A stretch of 64,000 bases of DNA from ZAX-1 sp046533095 (GTDB lineage Bacteria; Bacillota; Clostridia; Lachnospirales; Lachnospiraceae): NCBI GenBank assembly GCA_046533095.1, contig JAJQRA010000007.1, positions 1 through 64,000 on the forward strand, in the 5' to 3' direction. Shown piece after piece: positions 17,608-26,687 of the stretch. Each line of letters begins with the position of its first letter. Positions within the stretch are counted from its first letter, which is position 1. The notes below the pieces were generated by a model. The model was not told the origin of the DNA, made no database searches, and worked only from the letters and a program-made list of their open reading frames with translations. A program made the position numbers and the translations under genes.

Positions 17608-17635
17608 GGTGGTTCGGTCATTTTGACCGACCACC
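17608..17635 (+). other. Intercistronic hairpin before lipoamide dehydrogenase
   Basis: GGTGG and TCGGTCA pair with TGACCGA and CCACC around a three-base loop, with one bulged T. There is no T-run, so it is not a simple terminator. It ends about six bases before the CTAGGAGGGA ribosome binding site and may shape processing or translation of the next gene. Confidence 0.65.
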
Positions 17636-17655
17636 TGTTACTAGGAGGGATAACA

Positions 17656-19050
17656 TTGCAACAATATGATCTGATTGTTATCGGTGGCGGACCAGGTGGG
17701 TATGTGGCCGCTATCCGTGCAGCCCAATTCGGAATGAAAACAATGATTGTGGAGCGAGACAAGCTAGGGGGTACCTGCTTAAACCGTGGATGTATTCCGA
17801 CTAAGGCATTGCTTCATGCAGCAGAAGCTTATAGTGGATATGCCCATTTTGAAACGTTAGGGCTCTCGGCAAGCAATGTAAGCTATGATATTTTTAAAGT
17901 CCATGCCCGAAAGGCGGAGGTATCTAAAACTTTACGAAACGGCGTAGCCGACCTAGTTAAAGCAAATGGAATAGAGCTTCTGCTAGGTACGGCTGTTTTG
18001 ACTGCAGAGAATATAGTGTCGGTAAATGACACAAAGTACACTGCAAAACATATATTGATTGCCACCGGTTCCGTTCCGGTCAGACCACCTATTCCCGGAC
18101 TTGACCTGCCAGGCGTTGTAACGAGTGACGACATCTTAGAAGGACCTGCTTTAGACTACAAATCTCTTGTCATTATTGGCGGCGGCGTGATCGGGGTGGA
18201 AATGGCATCGGTTTATGCAGGCTTTGGATGCAAGGTAACCATTATTGAAGCACTAGATAGGCTGTTGCCCACAATGGATAAAGAGTTTGGGCAAAGCATT
18301 CAAATGCTTTTAAAAAAGCGAGGGGTTGATATTTTTTGTTCTGCCCGCGTGGGAAAAATTGAGCAGACGCAGGATGGCTTGTGTTGTTATTTTACCCATA
18401 AAGATACCCAAAAGACTGCCGAGGCTTTTGGTGTACTGGTAGCGATTGGAAGACGTCCTGCCACAGAGGGCTTATTCTCACAAGTTGCAACACCGGACAT
18501 GGAGCGCGGCTTTATAAAAGTAAATGAACGTTACGAAAGTAGCATTTTAGGGCTCTATGCGGTAGGTGATGTCATTGGGGGGGTTCAACTGGCCCACAAG
18601 GCGGAAGCGGAAGGAGCTGCAGCGGTTGCGTATATGTGCGATAAAGAGCCGGAAACTGATCCAAGGCTAGTGCCTTCATGTATCTACACAAGCCCCGAGA
18701 TCTCTTCAGTGGGTATGACGGCCGATGAGGCCAAGAAAGATGGGCGACAGTTCAAAACGGCCAAATACCTCATGAGCGGAAATGGAAAAAGCATTATCGA
18801 ATTGCAGGAGAGGGGTTTCGTTAAAGTGGTGGTAGATGCAAAGACAGATCAATTGCTTGGCATACAGATGATGTGCGGGCGAGCCACCGACATGATTGGT
18901 GAATTTACCAGTGCAATCCTAAATGGGATTACCCACCGGCAGTTTCTTTTAGGTATGAGGCCACACCCTAGTTTCTGCGAAGGAGTTACCGAAGCGTTTG
19001 AGGCCGTCAATGGCATGTCGATCCATAGCGCACCGGTAAATCGTACCTAA
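17656..19050 (+). CDS. lpdA: Dihydrolipoyl (lipoamide) dehydrogenase
   Basis: 464 residues of the pyridine-nucleotide disulfide reductase family. FAD motif IGGGPGGYVAAIRA, redox-active disulfide GGTCLNRGCIPTK, NAD motif IGGGVIGVEMASVYAGFG, and a C-terminal HPSFCEGVTEA holding the active-site histidine and glutamate. It oxidises dihydrolipoyl groups with NAD+, or runs in reverse. The start is read as a TTG at 17656, eight bases after AGGAGGG. An in-frame ATG further upstream overlaps the carrier gene and lacks a site. Its place directly after the GcvH-like gene makes that protein the likely partner. A strong terminator follows. Confidence 0.93.
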   Translation: MQQYDLIVIGGGPGGYVAAIRAAQFGMKTMIVERDKLGGTCLNRGCIPTKALLHAAEAYSGYAHFETLGLSASNVSYDIFKVHARKAEVSKTLRNGVADLVKANGIELLLGTAVLTAENIVSVNDTKYTAKHILIATGSVPVRPPIPGLDLPGVVTSDDILEGPALDYKSLVIIGGGVIGVEMASVYAGFGCKVTIIEALDRLLPTMDKEFGQSIQMLLKKRGVDIFCSARVGKIEQTQDGLCCYFTHKDTQKTAEAFGVLVAIGRRPATEGLFSQVATPDMERGFIKVNERYESSILGLYAVGDVIGGVQLAHKAEAEGAAAVAYMCDKEPETDPRLVPSCIYTSPEISSVGMTADEAKKDGRQFKTAKYLMSGNGKSIIELQERGFVKVVVDAKTDQLLGIQMMCGRATDMIGEFTSAILNGITHRQFLLGMRPHPSFCEGVTEAFEAVNGMSIHSAPVNRT

Positions 19051-19067
19051 CAGATTCGAGCAAGATG

Positions 19068-19427
19068 CTACCCATTAGATTGCACCCATACTAAACGCAC
19101 GAAAAAACCAAAATGTGACAGTTTGCTTTCTGTCACATTTTGGTTTTCGTACTTATCCTTATTATAGTCTCCACTTGTTTTGATACCAAGCAGTCTATTC
19201 ATTAGGCTTAGGTTTACAATCAGCCCCCCTACCGGCACTGCACCACCAACGATTCCGGTACGTCCACCCTGCACCGTAATGAGAAGCTTACGCTCTTTTG
19301 CTATATCTAACACTTCGAGTAGTTCGTCTGTATTTGTCGGAAAAGCACTCCTGTCTGCATGTCCGCTTAAGCGGGACTCGTCTTGCAAATAAGTTTCATA
19401 TTGAGAAGAAATCGGTTTTAGCAGCAT
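19068..19427 (-). pseudogene. N-terminal fragment of a second GlcD-type flavoprotein
   Basis: An ATG at 19427 with GAGGTG upstream encodes a genuine FAD-domain start: YLQDESRLSGHADRSAFP, then TVQGGRTGIVGGAVP and NLSLMNRLLG. Homology ends there, at about residue 85 of an expected 470. The remaining 35 codons read through the terminator hairpin at 19104-19147. The gene has lost its substrate and cap domains. It follows the C-terminal part of another flavoprotein on the same strand. The homologous junction segments differ in sequence, so the two pieces come from paralogues, not from one split gene. Confidence 0.8.
19104..19147 (+). terminator. Strong terminator after the lipoamide dehydrogenase gene
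   Basis: Perfect 18-bp arms (AAAACCAAAATGTGACAG and its complement) flank an 8-base loop, with an A-rich left edge and a T-rich right edge. It can terminate transcription from both sides. Confidence 0.85.
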
Positions 19428-19449
19428 GTGTCAAACACCTCAAAAAAAG

Positions 19450-20598
19450 TCATTTTTCTAATGGGATCAAGGTACCAGGATTCATAATTCCGGCAGGATC
19501 CATCATGTTCTTTAAGCGACGCATCAATGGGTAGGAAGAGCCGAGTTCCCGATCAATCAATTTCAACCGCATTTTGCCCACGCCATGATGGTGCACAATT
19601 CCGCCAGTAGGATATTTAAGAATCTCTTCGCAGATTGCCTTTGAAAGTTCCCATCGTTCTTGGGTTGCATTCAACGGATCTTGAATGATTAGGTCAAACA
19701 CAAAGTATATATTAGTACCGGTTTGATAGCTATGGGAAACATGACCTCCTAACAGTGCAAGGTGTTCAAATTTGGGTGGAATATTCGTCATAACATCTTT
19801 GTAGATACCCTTAATGTCACTCCAATCCGTGCTGACTTCAACCACGGCGTAAAGGGTTTTTGTCTGCCGGAACATTTCGCGTATTTTTTCAGTCCCATAT
19901 AGGTTGCAAATGTCATTACGAGTTTCTAGCCAATGATCAACCGCTTTCATACCGATGTCTTTTGCTCCAAAGGAGATCGCAATTTCAGCAATCCTCTCAC
20001 CAGTGGCTTTTGAAAGAATTGGTGGCCCCTCCACTATGAAAAACATGAAAGCTTCTTCACCTTTGAGCTTTACGCTGCCATAATTCCTGTCCACATCCGG
20101 CTTATCATATAAGCGTACAACGGAAGGGCGATATCCCTTGACCATCACCTCGCGAATGGCGTCAAGGCCGACACTATAATCCTTTACGATATAACCGCCT
20201 CTCCACATATCATCTGGATAGTAGGTAAATAATTTAACGGTAATTTCGCTAATGACATCCATAGCTCCTTCCAACCCAATGAAAAGTTGCCGCAGCTCAG
20301 GACCTGCCGATCTACGTGGAACATTGCGGATTCGTATGATTTCGCCATCTGGCATTACCGCTTCCAATCCACAAACCATATCTTCAACTGCACCGTAATA
20401 GGTTGAAAACTGACCAATGCTACGTGTAGCGACAAGCCCTCCCATAAAAGTGAGCGATTGAGATTGAGGGCAGTGGCCTGTGGTAAGGCCTAATTTATTT
20501 ACTTCTTCTAATCTAGCAAGCGATGTGCCACACTGGACAGTAGCCATCATGTTTTCTACATCAATCTTTAAAATTTTGTCCATGGGTTTTTTGATCAA
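19450..20598 (-). pseudogene. GlcD-type flavoprotein lacking its N terminus
   Basis: 382 residues of an FAD-binding oxidase: KILKIDVENMMATVQCGTSL, TFMGGLVATRSIGQFSTYYG and the C-terminal HHHGVGKMRL with DPAGIMNPGTLIPLEK. The first 90 or so residues, which form half of the FAD pyrophosphate site, are absent. The only start is a TTG at 20598 with no ribosome binding site and a stop just upstream, so it is probably not functional. On the other strand a second truncated gene begins within about 10 bp, so this is a deletion or inversion junction. Confidence 0.75.
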
Positions 20599-20608
20599 TT
20601 TCTATTCC

Positions 20609-20896
20609 AGCTTGAATAGAGAGTTCATTTTCGGGGATGTCATGGGTGCACGCGAACTTTTCGTACGCAAATCTGTGGACGCAATGGTATTTCGGCATGA
20701 TTCTTGGATGGATGCGATGTCTGACATCAGCATTGTACCGCTAGACGATCAAGAAGGTTCCACTGAGCCGGTACTGCTTGCTAATCAAGACAACTACTGT
20801 ATTGATAAGTTGCTTGCCTCTGTATTTGCGCCCAAGGAAATAGCGGCTAAACAACAAGAAGTAGTCAATGATCCCAAAAAAGCACAATTTTTTTGA
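20609..20896 (+). pseudogene. C-terminal fragment of an unidentified gene upstream of etfB
   Basis: An open stretch of about 95 codons reads FGDVMGARELFVRKSVDAM, then PLDDQEGSTEPVLLANQDN and KEIAAKQQEVVNDPKKAQFF. It has no start or ribosome binding site at its left end, which abuts the truncated flavoprotein gene on the opposite strand. Its stop is only 23 bp before etfB, so it was probably the preceding gene of an etf operon. I do not recognise the family. The codon-like composition and the hydrophilic C terminus suggest it was once coding. Confidence 0.45.
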
Positions 20897-20919
20897 AATT
20901 TAGACAGGGGGAATGTTCG

Positions 20920-21746
20920 ATGAATATTTTGGTTGTGTTTAAAGTGGAAAACGATCTAGATTTGGTAACAGAAAAAGAATGGAGCTATATACAGGATAAT
21001 ACCGTAGATATCAGCTATGCACGCAGGGTATTTAGTTGTTTTGATGAAGCGGCACTAGAAACTGCGCTTTACCTTGCAGAAACACTTAAGAAGAACGAAA
21101 AACCGGTGCATTTAACTGCACTGACCATTGTGCCAGAAAACGAAGATATCAGTAGTTACCTTTGCAACTTGTACGCCTTGCAATATGACGAACTAGTTTT
21201 GATTACCTGCCACGAAGATAACATTGATTTTCAACCACGCATATCTGCAGGTTTGATTAAAGCTTTTGTAGATAAGAGCGAGCGTAAATTCGATGCTATT
21301 CTGCTCGGTTGCCAGAATAGCCTAAACAGCTCAAGGGAATTTCCGCTGATTTTAGCTGAAGCCTTAAGGTTGCCTTGTGTGTCGCAAGTAGAGGAACTTA
21401 CTGCCGATGAACAAGGAATCTTTGTCAAATATCAAATGGACACCGGCATCAAGCAGGGGTGGATTGTGTCAAGTGCAGTGTTCTCTTTTGGCAATGCACT
21501 TCATGCTTATCTTCGCATTGCTACCCTACGAGCAAAGATGGCCACTGCCAAAAAACAATGGACAACATTAAATCCAACGCAACTATGGGTTTTAAAAGAA
21601 CAACTTGTGGCATGGAGAGTGCCCCTCTGTTACGCCTATATCGCCCACATCAGGAACGAAACTGCCATTTCCTTGAGGATGAGGACGAAATACAAAAAAC
21701 GAATCTACTGTATACAAAATATTTACAGAAAATATTAAAAGAATGA
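20920..21746 (+). pseudogene. etfB: Electron transfer flavoprotein beta subunit with a frameshift
   Basis: Start ATG at 20920 after AGGGGGAA. The first 210 residues match EtfB: MNILVVFKVENDLDL, an AETLKKNEKPVHLTALTI strand, AILLGCQNS and the LRIATLRAKMATAKK ending of the nucleotide site. At an A6 run (21550-21555) the frame is lost. Adding one A restores a frame that continues to RPHQERNCHFLEDED and TKYLQKILKE and ends at 21746, 15 bp before etfA. The unshifted frame ends instead in a basic nonsense tail. It could be a real mutation, programmed slippage or a sequencing error. EtfB with EtfA carries electrons between flavoproteins. Confidence 0.75.
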
Positions 21747-21761
21747 AAGGACGGTCTGTCT

Positions 21762-22142
21762 ATGAAAATAGCAATAGCAGGACGTGGCATCGGTGGAACA
21801 TCTGGTGTTGCGGCTGTAGAAGTCTTTGCAGATCTGATTGGTGCGAAACTTGGTGTTTCGCGTCCGGTTTCGGCAGACGGGTGGGCCAGTCATGACCATA
21901 TCGTTGGAATTTCAGGAGCAAGCGTTAAAGCGGAACTTGCACTACTGTTTGGAGTGTCGGGTGCAACCGCCTTTTTAGCCGGAATCAGCCGCAGCCGTTT
22001 TATTATCGGAATCAACAAAGCTCCAAACACCCCTGTATTTAAAACTTGTGATGTAGGACTTGTAGGGGACTACAAAGCGGTGCTAAACCGCCTTAACGAA
22101 CTAATTCTTTCTAAAAAAGCATGTGAAATAAAAGCCGAATGA
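21762..22142 (+). CDS. etfA: EtfA reduced to its C-terminal FAD domain
   Basis: 126 residues: SRPVSADGWASHDHIVGISG, GVSGATAFLAGI and GINKAPNTPVFKTCDVGLVG, the complete FAD-binding domain II of EtfA. The normal protein is about 320-400 residues. The N-terminal domain that contacts EtfB is missing. The start, MKIAIAGRGIGGTSGV, matches the strand that opens domain II, and an AGGA lies about ten bases upstream. It could therefore be a translated single-domain protein or the result of an in-frame deletion. Because etfB next to it is frameshifted, loss of function is more likely than specialisation. Confidence 0.7.
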   Translation: MKIAIAGRGIGGTSGVAAVEVFADLIGAKLGVSRPVSADGWASHDHIVGISGASVKAELALLFGVSGATAFLAGISRSRFIIGINKAPNTPVFKTCDVGLVGDYKAVLNRLNELILSKKACEIKAE

Positions 22143-22345
22143 GATATAGGAAAACAAAATTTTCATTGCCATGCCGTATACAAATGATAATAATGTCCAG
22201 CTCTGAATGGTAAATACGTTTTATATTGTTCAAGTTTTCACTTATTTTTTGTTATTGAAGAAATCCACCTTCCTATTATTTCTATCAAATTCCCTATCAA
22301 TTTTGTATGTACTTTTACAAGCAACTATAGCCTTATTAATATCAC

Positions 22346-22534
22346 CTAGCTTTCTTCAATGAGTGCATGATCGGGATGCGACTTTTCAGCAAAAGCTTTT
22401 GTCAAACCCTTCCATAATGGATAATCTTTCGCTGATTCTGTTGTTTTTTCTGCATTAAGACCAGCACCAACCAAAAGCGAGGCGTTATTCTGACGCAATT
22501 GTTCACATATATGATTTATTAATGAGTGATCCAT
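22346..22534 (-). pseudogene. N-terminal fragment of a SIR2-like domain protein
   Basis: MDHSLINHICEQLRQNNASL, LVGAGLNAEK and YPLWKGLTKAF resemble the NAD-binding start of SIR2-like proteins, a domain common in bacterial defence proteins. The frame ends after about 62 residues, against several hundred in the family. AGGAGG precedes the ATG at 22534. Nothing on either side continues it; 22143-22345 shows no gene. Confidence 0.5.
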
Positions 22535-22650
22535 ATAGCCCATACCCTCCTCTATCTAAAGAAATATATAATTCTTACCAAGCCTTTGAGCGATATTTGT
22601 CCGAGAGGGGAATGGGGAGCAGTGTTTATAAGGAACAAAAACCGCAACGT

Positions 22651-22684
22651 AGAGAAGACCGCCATATTTTGGCGCTCTTCTCTG
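22651..22684. other. Inverted repeat downstream of the beta-mannosidase gene
   Basis: AGAGAAGACCGCCA pairs with TGGCGCTCTTCTCT with one mismatch around a short loop. There is no long T-run. It lies about 80 bp below the stop of the mannoside operon and may be its transcript end. The rest of 22540-22761 shows nothing else. Confidence 0.45.
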
Positions 22685-22761
22685 CTTGGAAATAGCATAA
22701 TAGGTGATTTTCATAATCATTCATTTACACAATCATTTGCTTTGCAGTGAAATGCAACTCC

Positions 22762-25272
22762 TTACACAAATTGGTTCATTGAATAAACATTTAAATTTAA
22801 TCTGTAAAGTTCTGTTTGAGTCGTGATTTTAATTGTTTTGCTCTCACCTGGCCATAGATCAAATGCATTGTCACTGTACACATAGTATTCCTCTGAATCT
22901 AATTTTACCAGCCACTCAAAGTTTTCTGTTTTAAGGTCAACTTGCCAATGCGTTGCATCAAGTTTCGTTGTATGAAATTCTAACGTGCTTTTTGGCAAGT
23001 CAATTTCCGGAATAGGAGCGACAAATTGTCTTGTCCTATCAAGTAATTTTCCGTTCTCATAGATACTGGCAAATACGAAACTACTCTTTTCGCTTTTTAG
23101 TTTTCCTAGTTCCACCGACAAATTGGCAACGGTGTTCACTTCGCCTTGTCCTACGGATACCTTGCTTTCCTCGCTCACAAGCAGCGTCCCATCAAAATCC
23201 ATAATTCCATATTTTACATCAAGGGATTTGTCTGTCCGTGTTTCATTTAGCACTGTCACAGAAGAGCCATTTTCTATTATAGTAACGTGAAGAGGCACAA
23301 AGGCATCCCTCATATAATAGTAAACCGGCTTAACAGACAAATAATAATCCACTGGCGCATACCCAATATGCCCCCAAGTATCATTGTATTCCCAAAACAG
23401 CGAACCACTGCATACGTACATTCTGTTACGTAGCACTTCAAAAATATGTTTCAGAATTTCGCCCTGCATTACTTGTCCTGCCATGGTATACTCTAGCGGA
23501 CTGTAACTTTCCTTTCGACCATAGTATAGCCGGAGCATCTCCCCAATAAAACCTGTAGATTCGTAGTAATTCCGGTGGTGAAAATATATCTCACCTTCTA
23601 TATCCAAATCCACGGGATGTTCCCCCATAAATTTTTGAATACTAGAAAGATTTGATGGGCAGAAAATTCCAAATTCACTTACAAATTTATAGTTGTCTTC
23701 CGCATAATTCCACAAATCCATAATCTGCTGTTTTTCTTTTTCGCTAAATGCACATTCTCCGGTGGTCTTCATGTCATGATAGCCAAGGGCGTATGACCAT
23801 ACATGCTGTGTGCCTTCAACCTCTTGACCCGGCCAAGGCCCCGGATAAGGACTGCTCGGGTGATAATATGTTTTTGCATCTAACTTGCTGATTAAATTTG
23901 GAATGATTTGGCTGTATATCTTGTATCCCCCAAAAAATCCATCTTTATTGATTCTTTGGTGCATCATGTAGGTTTCATTATTTCCGCACCACGCTGCTAA
24001 AGCGGCATGATTACGAAATTTTCGAATAATCTTCTCCGTCTCAACTTCTGCGCCAATACAAAAATCCTCCTCATCGTCAGGATAATACCCACATGCATAC
24101 ATAAAGTCCTGCCATACCATAATCCCCAGAGAATCGCAACTATCATAAAAACTTGCATCAGGATAAATTCCACCGCCCCAGACTCTCATCATGTTAAAGT
24201 TAGCTTCCTTGGCTAGCCTTAGCATTTCGTGTTCTTTCTCTTTATTTATTCTTGCATAAATTGCATCAGACGGAACCCAGTCGCCACCACGGCAGAATAT
24301 TTTCACACCATTTACGACAAACGTAAACGATTTTTCTTTGTCGTTGAGTGGCTCTTTTAAAATCTCAATGCTCCGAATACCATGCTTAAACTTTTTTTGC
24401 GCAAGTTGATTTTTTTGTCCGTCAATCAATGCGACCTCAATCTCGTAAAGATTCTGTTCTCCCAACCCATTTGGCCACCAGAGTTTTGGATTTTGTATTT
24501 CCAATTCCAGCTCACCAATGTTGATGCCATCTAAAAGCTCAACTTCAATTTGCTTTTCTATACAAAAATCATCTTTTTTAATTTTTACATTTATATTGTG
24601 CCTTTCTTCGCTGCCATAATTTTCCAATTCATAGGACACTTTGATTTTTGCAGAATTTTCATCGTGTACACTTGTCCCATATACATCTCTTAAAACAACA
24701 CTGTCCAAGAATTCAATGTAAACATCTCTCCAAATACCGCAAGTGATAAGTCTAGGTGCAACATCCCAGTAGAAACACTGCTGTGCTTTCCTCATCCAAG
24801 GTCTTCTAGCCTCATAGGGTGCCCAAGTCAATTTAAATTTATCAAGATCCTTCCCTTTTGTAGCTTCAAAGCCAACGTCAAGTCGAATTTTTATTTCATT
24901 GCATCCTACGACAAGTGCATTAGTTATATCAAAGCGATGGACAACAAACATGTTATTTGAGCTACCCACTTTTTTATCGTTCACCCATAGATCAGCGGTC
25001 AAATCCAATCCTTCGCACACAAGCTCAACTCTTTGCGTAGGTTGCTTTGCAACATAAAAATCTTTTTTGTACCACCACTCCACCTCTTCTATCCATTCGA
25101 TTTTTTTATTGTTGTCGCTGACAAGAGGATCGCATATTAGGTGCTCGTTCATTAAATCAAGGTGGACATCTCCCGGAACAGTAGCATCAATCCATCTGTT
25201 CCAGAATATCGTCTTATCATTGATTTGGTTGTAAGTCAATTTCCATGTACCGTTTAGCTCCAATCTGTTCAT
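22762..25272 (-). CDS. Beta-mannosidase, glycoside hydrolase family 2
   Basis: 836 residues, typical of GH2 beta-mannosidases, which release mannose from the non-reducing end of manno-oligosaccharides. The jelly-roll start (MNRLELNGTWKLTY) and the barrel segment RVWGGGIYPDASFYDSCD are clear. The acid/base glutamate lies in AAWCGNNET and the nucleophile in FVSEFGIF. There is no signal peptide, so it acts in the cytoplasm on imported oligosaccharides. GGAGG precedes the ATG. It is last in the operon with an AGE-family epimerase and a carbohydrate ABC importer, all downstream of LacI-type operators. Confidence 0.92.
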   Translation of the reverse strand: MNRLELNGTWKLTYNQINDKTIFWNRWIDATVPGDVHLDLMNEHLICDPLVSDNNKKIEWIEEVEWWYKKDFYVAKQPTQRVELVCEGLDLTADLWVNDKKVGSSNNMFVVHRFDITNALVVGCNEIKIRLDVGFEATKGKDLDKFKLTWAPYEARRPWMRKAQQCFYWDVAPRLITCGIWRDVYIEFLDSVVLRDVYGTSVHDENSAKIKVSYELENYGSEERHNINVKIKKDDFCIEKQIEVELLDGINIGELELEIQNPKLWWPNGLGEQNLYEIEVALIDGQKNQLAQKKFKHGIRSIEILKEPLNDKEKSFTFVVNGVKIFCRGGDWVPSDAIYARINKEKEHEMLRLAKEANFNMMRVWGGGIYPDASFYDSCDSLGIMVWQDFMYACGYYPDDEEDFCIGAEVETEKIIRKFRNHAALAAWCGNNETYMMHQRINKDGFFGGYKIYSQIIPNLISKLDAKTYYHPSSPYPGPWPGQEVEGTQHVWSYALGYHDMKTTGECAFSEKEKQQIMDLWNYAEDNYKFVSEFGIFCPSNLSSIQKFMGEHPVDLDIEGEIYFHHRNYYESTGFIGEMLRLYYGRKESYSPLEYTMAGQVMQGEILKHIFEVLRNRMYVCSGSLFWEYNDTWGHIGYAPVDYYLSVKPVYYYMRDAFVPLHVTIIENGSSVTVLNETRTDKSLDVKYGIMDFDGTLLVSEESKVSVGQGEVNTVANLSVELGKLKSEKSSFVFASIYENGKLLDRTRQFVAPIPEIDLPKSTLEFHTTKLDATHWQVDLKTENFEWLVKLDSEEYYVYSDNAFDLWPGESKTIKITTQTELYRLNLNVYSMNQFV

Positions 25273-25387
25273 TAAGTTTCCTCCAATTTACCTGTCTACT
25301 TGTTCTATTATTTGCCATTTAATTATGCACTTACCGCTTCTATTACTTGCTTATTTATTCTATTATTTGTTCGCTGATTTGCTTGTC

Positions 25388-26665
25388 TTATTTACTTGCC
25401 ACTATCTTTTCCAGGCGCTCAATGGATTCAAGCATAGCTCTTCCAGTGTGATAAATCCCTTTCCATGGATTTCCAATATTGCCGGCAATAACATCACCAT
25501 TTCTTGTTAAAAGCTGCCTCCATTCCCCCACTTGTTCATTGATAAAATATTTTTTGTCAAAGTTCCATGTCGATTCAAATGCCTCATAGTACCGTTCATC
25601 CTGAAACAAAATATACGCCTCCAAAAAGCCGACAAGCACCTCGCAGTTTTGCCACCATTCCTTGTCTTTGACCAACGGAGGCCCGTCATGTACGCCATCT
25701 CTGTATACCCCACCATATTCAAAATCAAATCCATAGCGCAAGCAATGTTCTACCAGTTTTTTACAAATGTCATTGTAGGCAGTTTGTGGTTTCCCCAAAA
25801 CCATTGCCGCTCTCTGCAACAGCCATAAAAACTCAACGTTATGACCATACGAGGTGGTTTCCAACGGTTCTTTGATTTCCTCGCCTACAAATCTCTCGGC
25901 ATTCCACGTTCTTTTAATATTGATAGCCGGTATTGGTTCAAAGGATATATTAAACTGATTAAATCCACAACCCTTATCAAAATCCATCATTTTTGTTAAA
26001 AGCAGATCAATGATTTCTTGAAGTTTTCGTTTGTGCACTTCCTTTTTAGTGCAAAGATATAAGGTCGTAAACGCCTCCATAATGTGCATGTGTATATCCA
26101 ATGATTTTCTGTCTCCCGCAGCAAATCCAGGCTCAGATATGCTCCAGTCATTTTCAAAATTTTCATAGTATCCTCCCCTTGCCGTATCCGCTGCAAAAGC
26201 CTGCAAAAGATCAAATGTTTTTTCAGCATATGAAAGGGCTACACTGTCATTTGTTGCCAAAGCATATTCAGAAAGGGCATAGATAGCGAATGCTTGTCCA
26301 TAAACGACTTTTCCGTCATCTAGTAAGCTTCCACTTTTATCGACAGCCCAATACCATCCACCGTTTTGATTGTCCCAAAAATTCCGAATCAAAAAATCCA
26401 CACCCTGTACTGCACATTTTTTGATTTGTTCATTTTGTGGAAATTTTCTATAAAAATTTGAAAATCCCCATAACATTCTTGTTTGCGTTACTAAATATTT
26501 ATCCGTATTTTCCTCTAGCACACCATTTTGGTCAAAGCAGGTTAGATAGCCACCATATTCACTGTCAATGCTATTGTTAATCCAAAAGGGCAATAGCTGC
26601 AACTGTACATGCTTTGTTATTTCGGATAACAGAGTTTTTGCTGACTGGTTTACATTATTAGACAT
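25388..26665 (-). CDS. AGE-family epimerase, probable mannobiose/cellobiose 2-epimerase
   Basis: 425 residues of the (alpha/alpha)6-barrel N-acylglucosamine 2-epimerase superfamily. Marks include YGGYLTCFDQNGVL, LVTQTRMLWGFSNFY, the histidine segments SYGHNVEFLWLL and YHTGRAMLESIE, and DFEYGGVYRDG. Cellobiose-2-epimerases convert beta-1,4-linked disaccharides at the reducing end; in mannan pathways they turn mannobiose into mannosyl-glucose. The partner beta-mannosidase gene supports the mannobiose reading. The mannosyl-glucose phosphorylase (GH130) often found alongside is not in the window. The gene lies 22 bp after a permease gene. Confidence 0.85.
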   Translation of the reverse strand: MSNNVNQSAKTLLSEITKHVQLQLLPFWINNSIDSEYGGYLTCFDQNGVLEENTDKYLVTQTRMLWGFSNFYRKFPQNEQIKKCAVQGVDFLIRNFWDNQNGGWYWAVDKSGSLLDDGKVVYGQAFAIYALSEYALATNDSVALSYAEKTFDLLQAFAADTARGGYYENFENDWSISEPGFAAGDRKSLDIHMHIMEAFTTLYLCTKKEVHKRKLQEIIDLLLTKMMDFDKGCGFNQFNISFEPIPAINIKRTWNAERFVGEEIKEPLETTSYGHNVEFLWLLQRAAMVLGKPQTAYNDICKKLVEHCLRYGFDFEYGGVYRDGVHDGPPLVKDKEWWQNCEVLVGFLEAYILFQDERYYEAFESTWNFDKKYFINEQVGEWRQLLTRNGDVIAGNIGNPWKGIYHTGRAMLESIERLEKIVASK

Positions 26666-26687
26666 AATACACTCCTTAAAGTTTGAC

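Noticed and set aside
14527..19050. Glycine cleavage system
   Set aside because: Only an H-like carrier and Lpd are present. There is no gcvT, gcvPA or gcvPB, and the other genes are a flavoprotein and a CCG-domain protein.
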